A DNA stretch of 32,633 bases. It comes from Xanthoparmelia taractica (Eukaryota; Ascomycota; Lecanoromycetes; Lecanorales; Parmeliaceae). The notes beneath the pieces were generated by a model that had not been told where the DNA came from, did no database searches, and worked only from the letters and a program-made list of their open reading frames with translations. Below are positions 31,291 through 32,633 of the stretch, one piece after another (position 1 is the first letter of the stretch; each line of letters opens with the position of its first letter). Location of the stretch: the NCBI GenBank assembly GCA_033085395.1, contig JANQBS010000366.1, positions 1 to 32,633 of the forward strand, given 5' to 3'. The position numbers were made by a program, and so were the translations under genes.

Positions 31291-32100
31291 TCAGATTGAT
31301 CTGGGTACGAGTGACTGCTGTAATATTGCTGGCTGTTCTGGTAGCTGAGATTGGACTGGCATGAGCTGCTTTGGTAGCTGAAGAGACTGGTCTGGTAGCT
31401 GAAGAACTGACTGAAGAGCTTGCTCTGGCACGATTGATTGCTTGACTAGCTGCTCTGGAAGCTGAAGAGTGAATGGTACGAGCTGCTCTGGAGGCTGAAG
31501 TGTGACTGGTACGAGCTGCTCTGGTAGGTGAAGAGGCTGATTTGGTAGCTGAAGAGGGACTGGTATGAGCTGTTCTGACTGCTTTGGTAGCTCTGAAATA
31601 GGATGATGTAGCAGGGTAGGCTGCTTCAGATTGATCTGAGGCTGCTGTGGTAGTATGGGCTGTAATACGGCTAGCTGCTCTGGAAGCTGGAGAGTGACTG
31701 GTACGAGCTGCTCTGGTAGCTGTGATGGCACGGGTTGAGCAGTCTGCTTCATATCGATCTGAGGCTGCTGTGGTAATTCTGGTGGCTGCTCTGTATCGAA
31801 ATATCCGTAGGGCCCGTTAAAGAATAATAAGAATCGTTGACAGAATAGGCTCGTAAATTGGGTAACTGTCTGCTAAGTAGGGTTACTTTCAGCAAGTAGA
31901 CGTACTAGATCCGGGCAGGTCTCGACCCAGTCTGCAGCGTCGTCGTGAAGAAGCATATCAAGCCAGTCCAGGTACTCTTTCAACGAGTATACATATCTAG
32001 ATATGACGGCGTGATAGTGCTTTAGCTATTGAGCAGCTGAGATCTTCTCGTTACCGTAGAAGAAATCACTGCGGGCAAATGCCTCGGTTACATCGGCATT
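31291..32100 (-). pseudogene. Retrotransposon gag remnant with Gln/Pro/Leu repeats
   Basis: On the minus strand, from about 32100 downward, the frame reads KFPRNADVTEAFARSDFFYG, then YSLKEYLDWLDMLLHDDAAD and WVETCPDLVRLLAE. This resembles the helical capsid part of fungal retrotransposon gag proteins. It is broken by two TAG codons (32026-32028 and 31873-31875), both at places where CAG (Gln) would fit, consistent with RIP. The C-terminal half (31291-31752 open from an ATG) is low complexity, built on LPEQLVPVTLQ-type units, and ends at TGA 31291-31293. No protease or RT follows. Gag assignment is by resemblance of the N-terminal part. Confidence 0.6.
31330..31740 (-). repeat. 33-bp coding minisatellite (11-residue units)
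   Basis: Degenerate tandem units of about 33 bp, on the plus strand recurring as GCTGCTCTGG(T/A)(A/G)GCTGAAG...GACTGGTACGA, encode on the minus strand repeated QLPEQLVPVTL-like peptides. Units are irregular, with partial copies and point changes. The repeat keeps the reading frame, so its expansion happened while the protein was still coding. Confidence 0.75.
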
Positions 32101-32159
32101 TCTTGGAAACTTATTTCAAATCGAGAAATTGCTAGATTGGCGGTTAGGGCTGATAGCAC

Positions 32160-32537
32160 AACTTTAGTATAATTAGTAGATATTCAGTAAATCGACTTTG
32201 CTATCCGTATAATTAGTAAGATTTTAATAAATTTAATATACTTGAATTAGAATTAGTAATTATAATTTATTAAAAGCGTATTTATAGTAAGATTAATAAT
32301 TCGAATTTACTAATTACGCGTAATTAGTAATATTAGTATCGCTTAAATTCTATATGTATATTATACTTAGAATTCTTATATTATTATTTTAACTCGATAT
32401 ATATATTTTAGATTCTAAAGAGTATAAATTATAGCGCGTATTTTATTATATAGTTTAGATTCTAAGCTCTTATAAATTAATTTATTTTAAAAATAATTAT
32501 GATTAATTAGAGAATCTAATAGTACTTAATTATATCT
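32160..32537. other. Second AT-rich RIP compartment begins
   Basis: Composition changes sharply near 32160 to AT-rich DNA poor in CpA and TpG, with repeated TAATTAGTAA-like words. No coding sequence was recognised. Confidence 0.55.
32307..32330. repeat. Perfect 24-bp palindrome
   Basis: TTACTAATTACG followed at once by its exact reverse complement, with CGCG at the centre. It sits among several looser copies of the AATTAGTAA word at 32190-32345. It could be a chance product of low-complexity AT DNA or a remnant of a terminal structure. Confidence 0.6.
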
Positions 32538-32633
32538 ACGGGTTGGAAAGGTGTGATATCTGTTGAACATAGTCGTTTTCAACTTTTTTTCAACTTTTTT
32601 TTAAAAAATTATATCTTTTTAATCTATTTATAG
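32538..32633 (+). mobile_element. MULE-type MITE, copy 6, cut by the window end
   Basis: The left terminus reads ACGGGTTGGAAAGGTGTG (one C-to-T change from the family) and continues as in copies 1 and 3 (TCTGTTGAACATAGTCG) until the window ends. The left flank is AATTATATCT, so the 10-bp duplicate should appear right of the missing end if the copy is a simple insertion. Confidence 0.9.

Overview
This window looks like nuclear DNA of a filamentous ascomycete (Pezizomycotina). About 27 kb at the left and the last 0.4 kb at the right are extremely AT-rich. There CpA and TpG are almost absent, TpA is in excess, and CpG is kept, which is the signature of repeat-induced point mutation (RIP). Inside this AT compartment nearly every reading frame is a wreck of a transposable element, and most uninterrupted frames there are chance openings or antisense shadows. 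A short island of ordinary base composition (about 28.1-32.1 kb) holds small spliced genes, a tRNA gene and a lightly mutated retroelement fragment.

Layout. Positions 1-7.2 kb are RIP-mutated DNA whose elements I could not name, with one open plus-strand frame of 144 codons (5421-5855). About 8.5-10.7 kb is a plus-strand Plavaka-type (CACTA-related) transposase remnant, followed by four exact-length 40-bp tandem repeats (11728-11887). 11.9-14.5 kb is unidentified RIP DNA. 14548-28112 is a nest of Ty3/gypsy chromovirus-type elements. The outer element A has LTRs at 14548-14699 and 27955-28112. It holds a second element B (putative LTR 15278-15420, then gag, protease, RT, RNase H, integrase and the start of a chromodomain). 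A third element C, on the minus strand (22544-26563), lies inside the integrase gene of A, flanked by a perfect 5-bp target duplication. All three have the same primer binding site downstream of the LTR, matching an initiator-type tRNA.

A 274-275 bp MITE family (termini ACGGGTCGGAAAGGTGTG) occurs in five complete copies and one cut by the window end, plus a related terminus at 625-643. Two copies have perfect 10-bp target duplications, pointing to the Mutator (MULE) superfamily. Three complete copies lack matching flanks, and two of these sit exactly where gypsy elements are missing kilobases. This suggests that recombination between MITEs deleted the DNA between them.

The gene island starts directly after the 3' LTR of A. 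It carries a three-exon gene of unknown function (28338-29192), a Lys/Glu-rich basic protein frame (29473-30240) with an associated upstream frame, a 42-codon ORF, and a minus-strand tRNA with a small intron and a T-run terminator. It also has a candidate LTR edge 91 bp upstream of the tRNA, and a minus-strand gag remnant containing an 11-residue Gln/Pro/Leu repeat.
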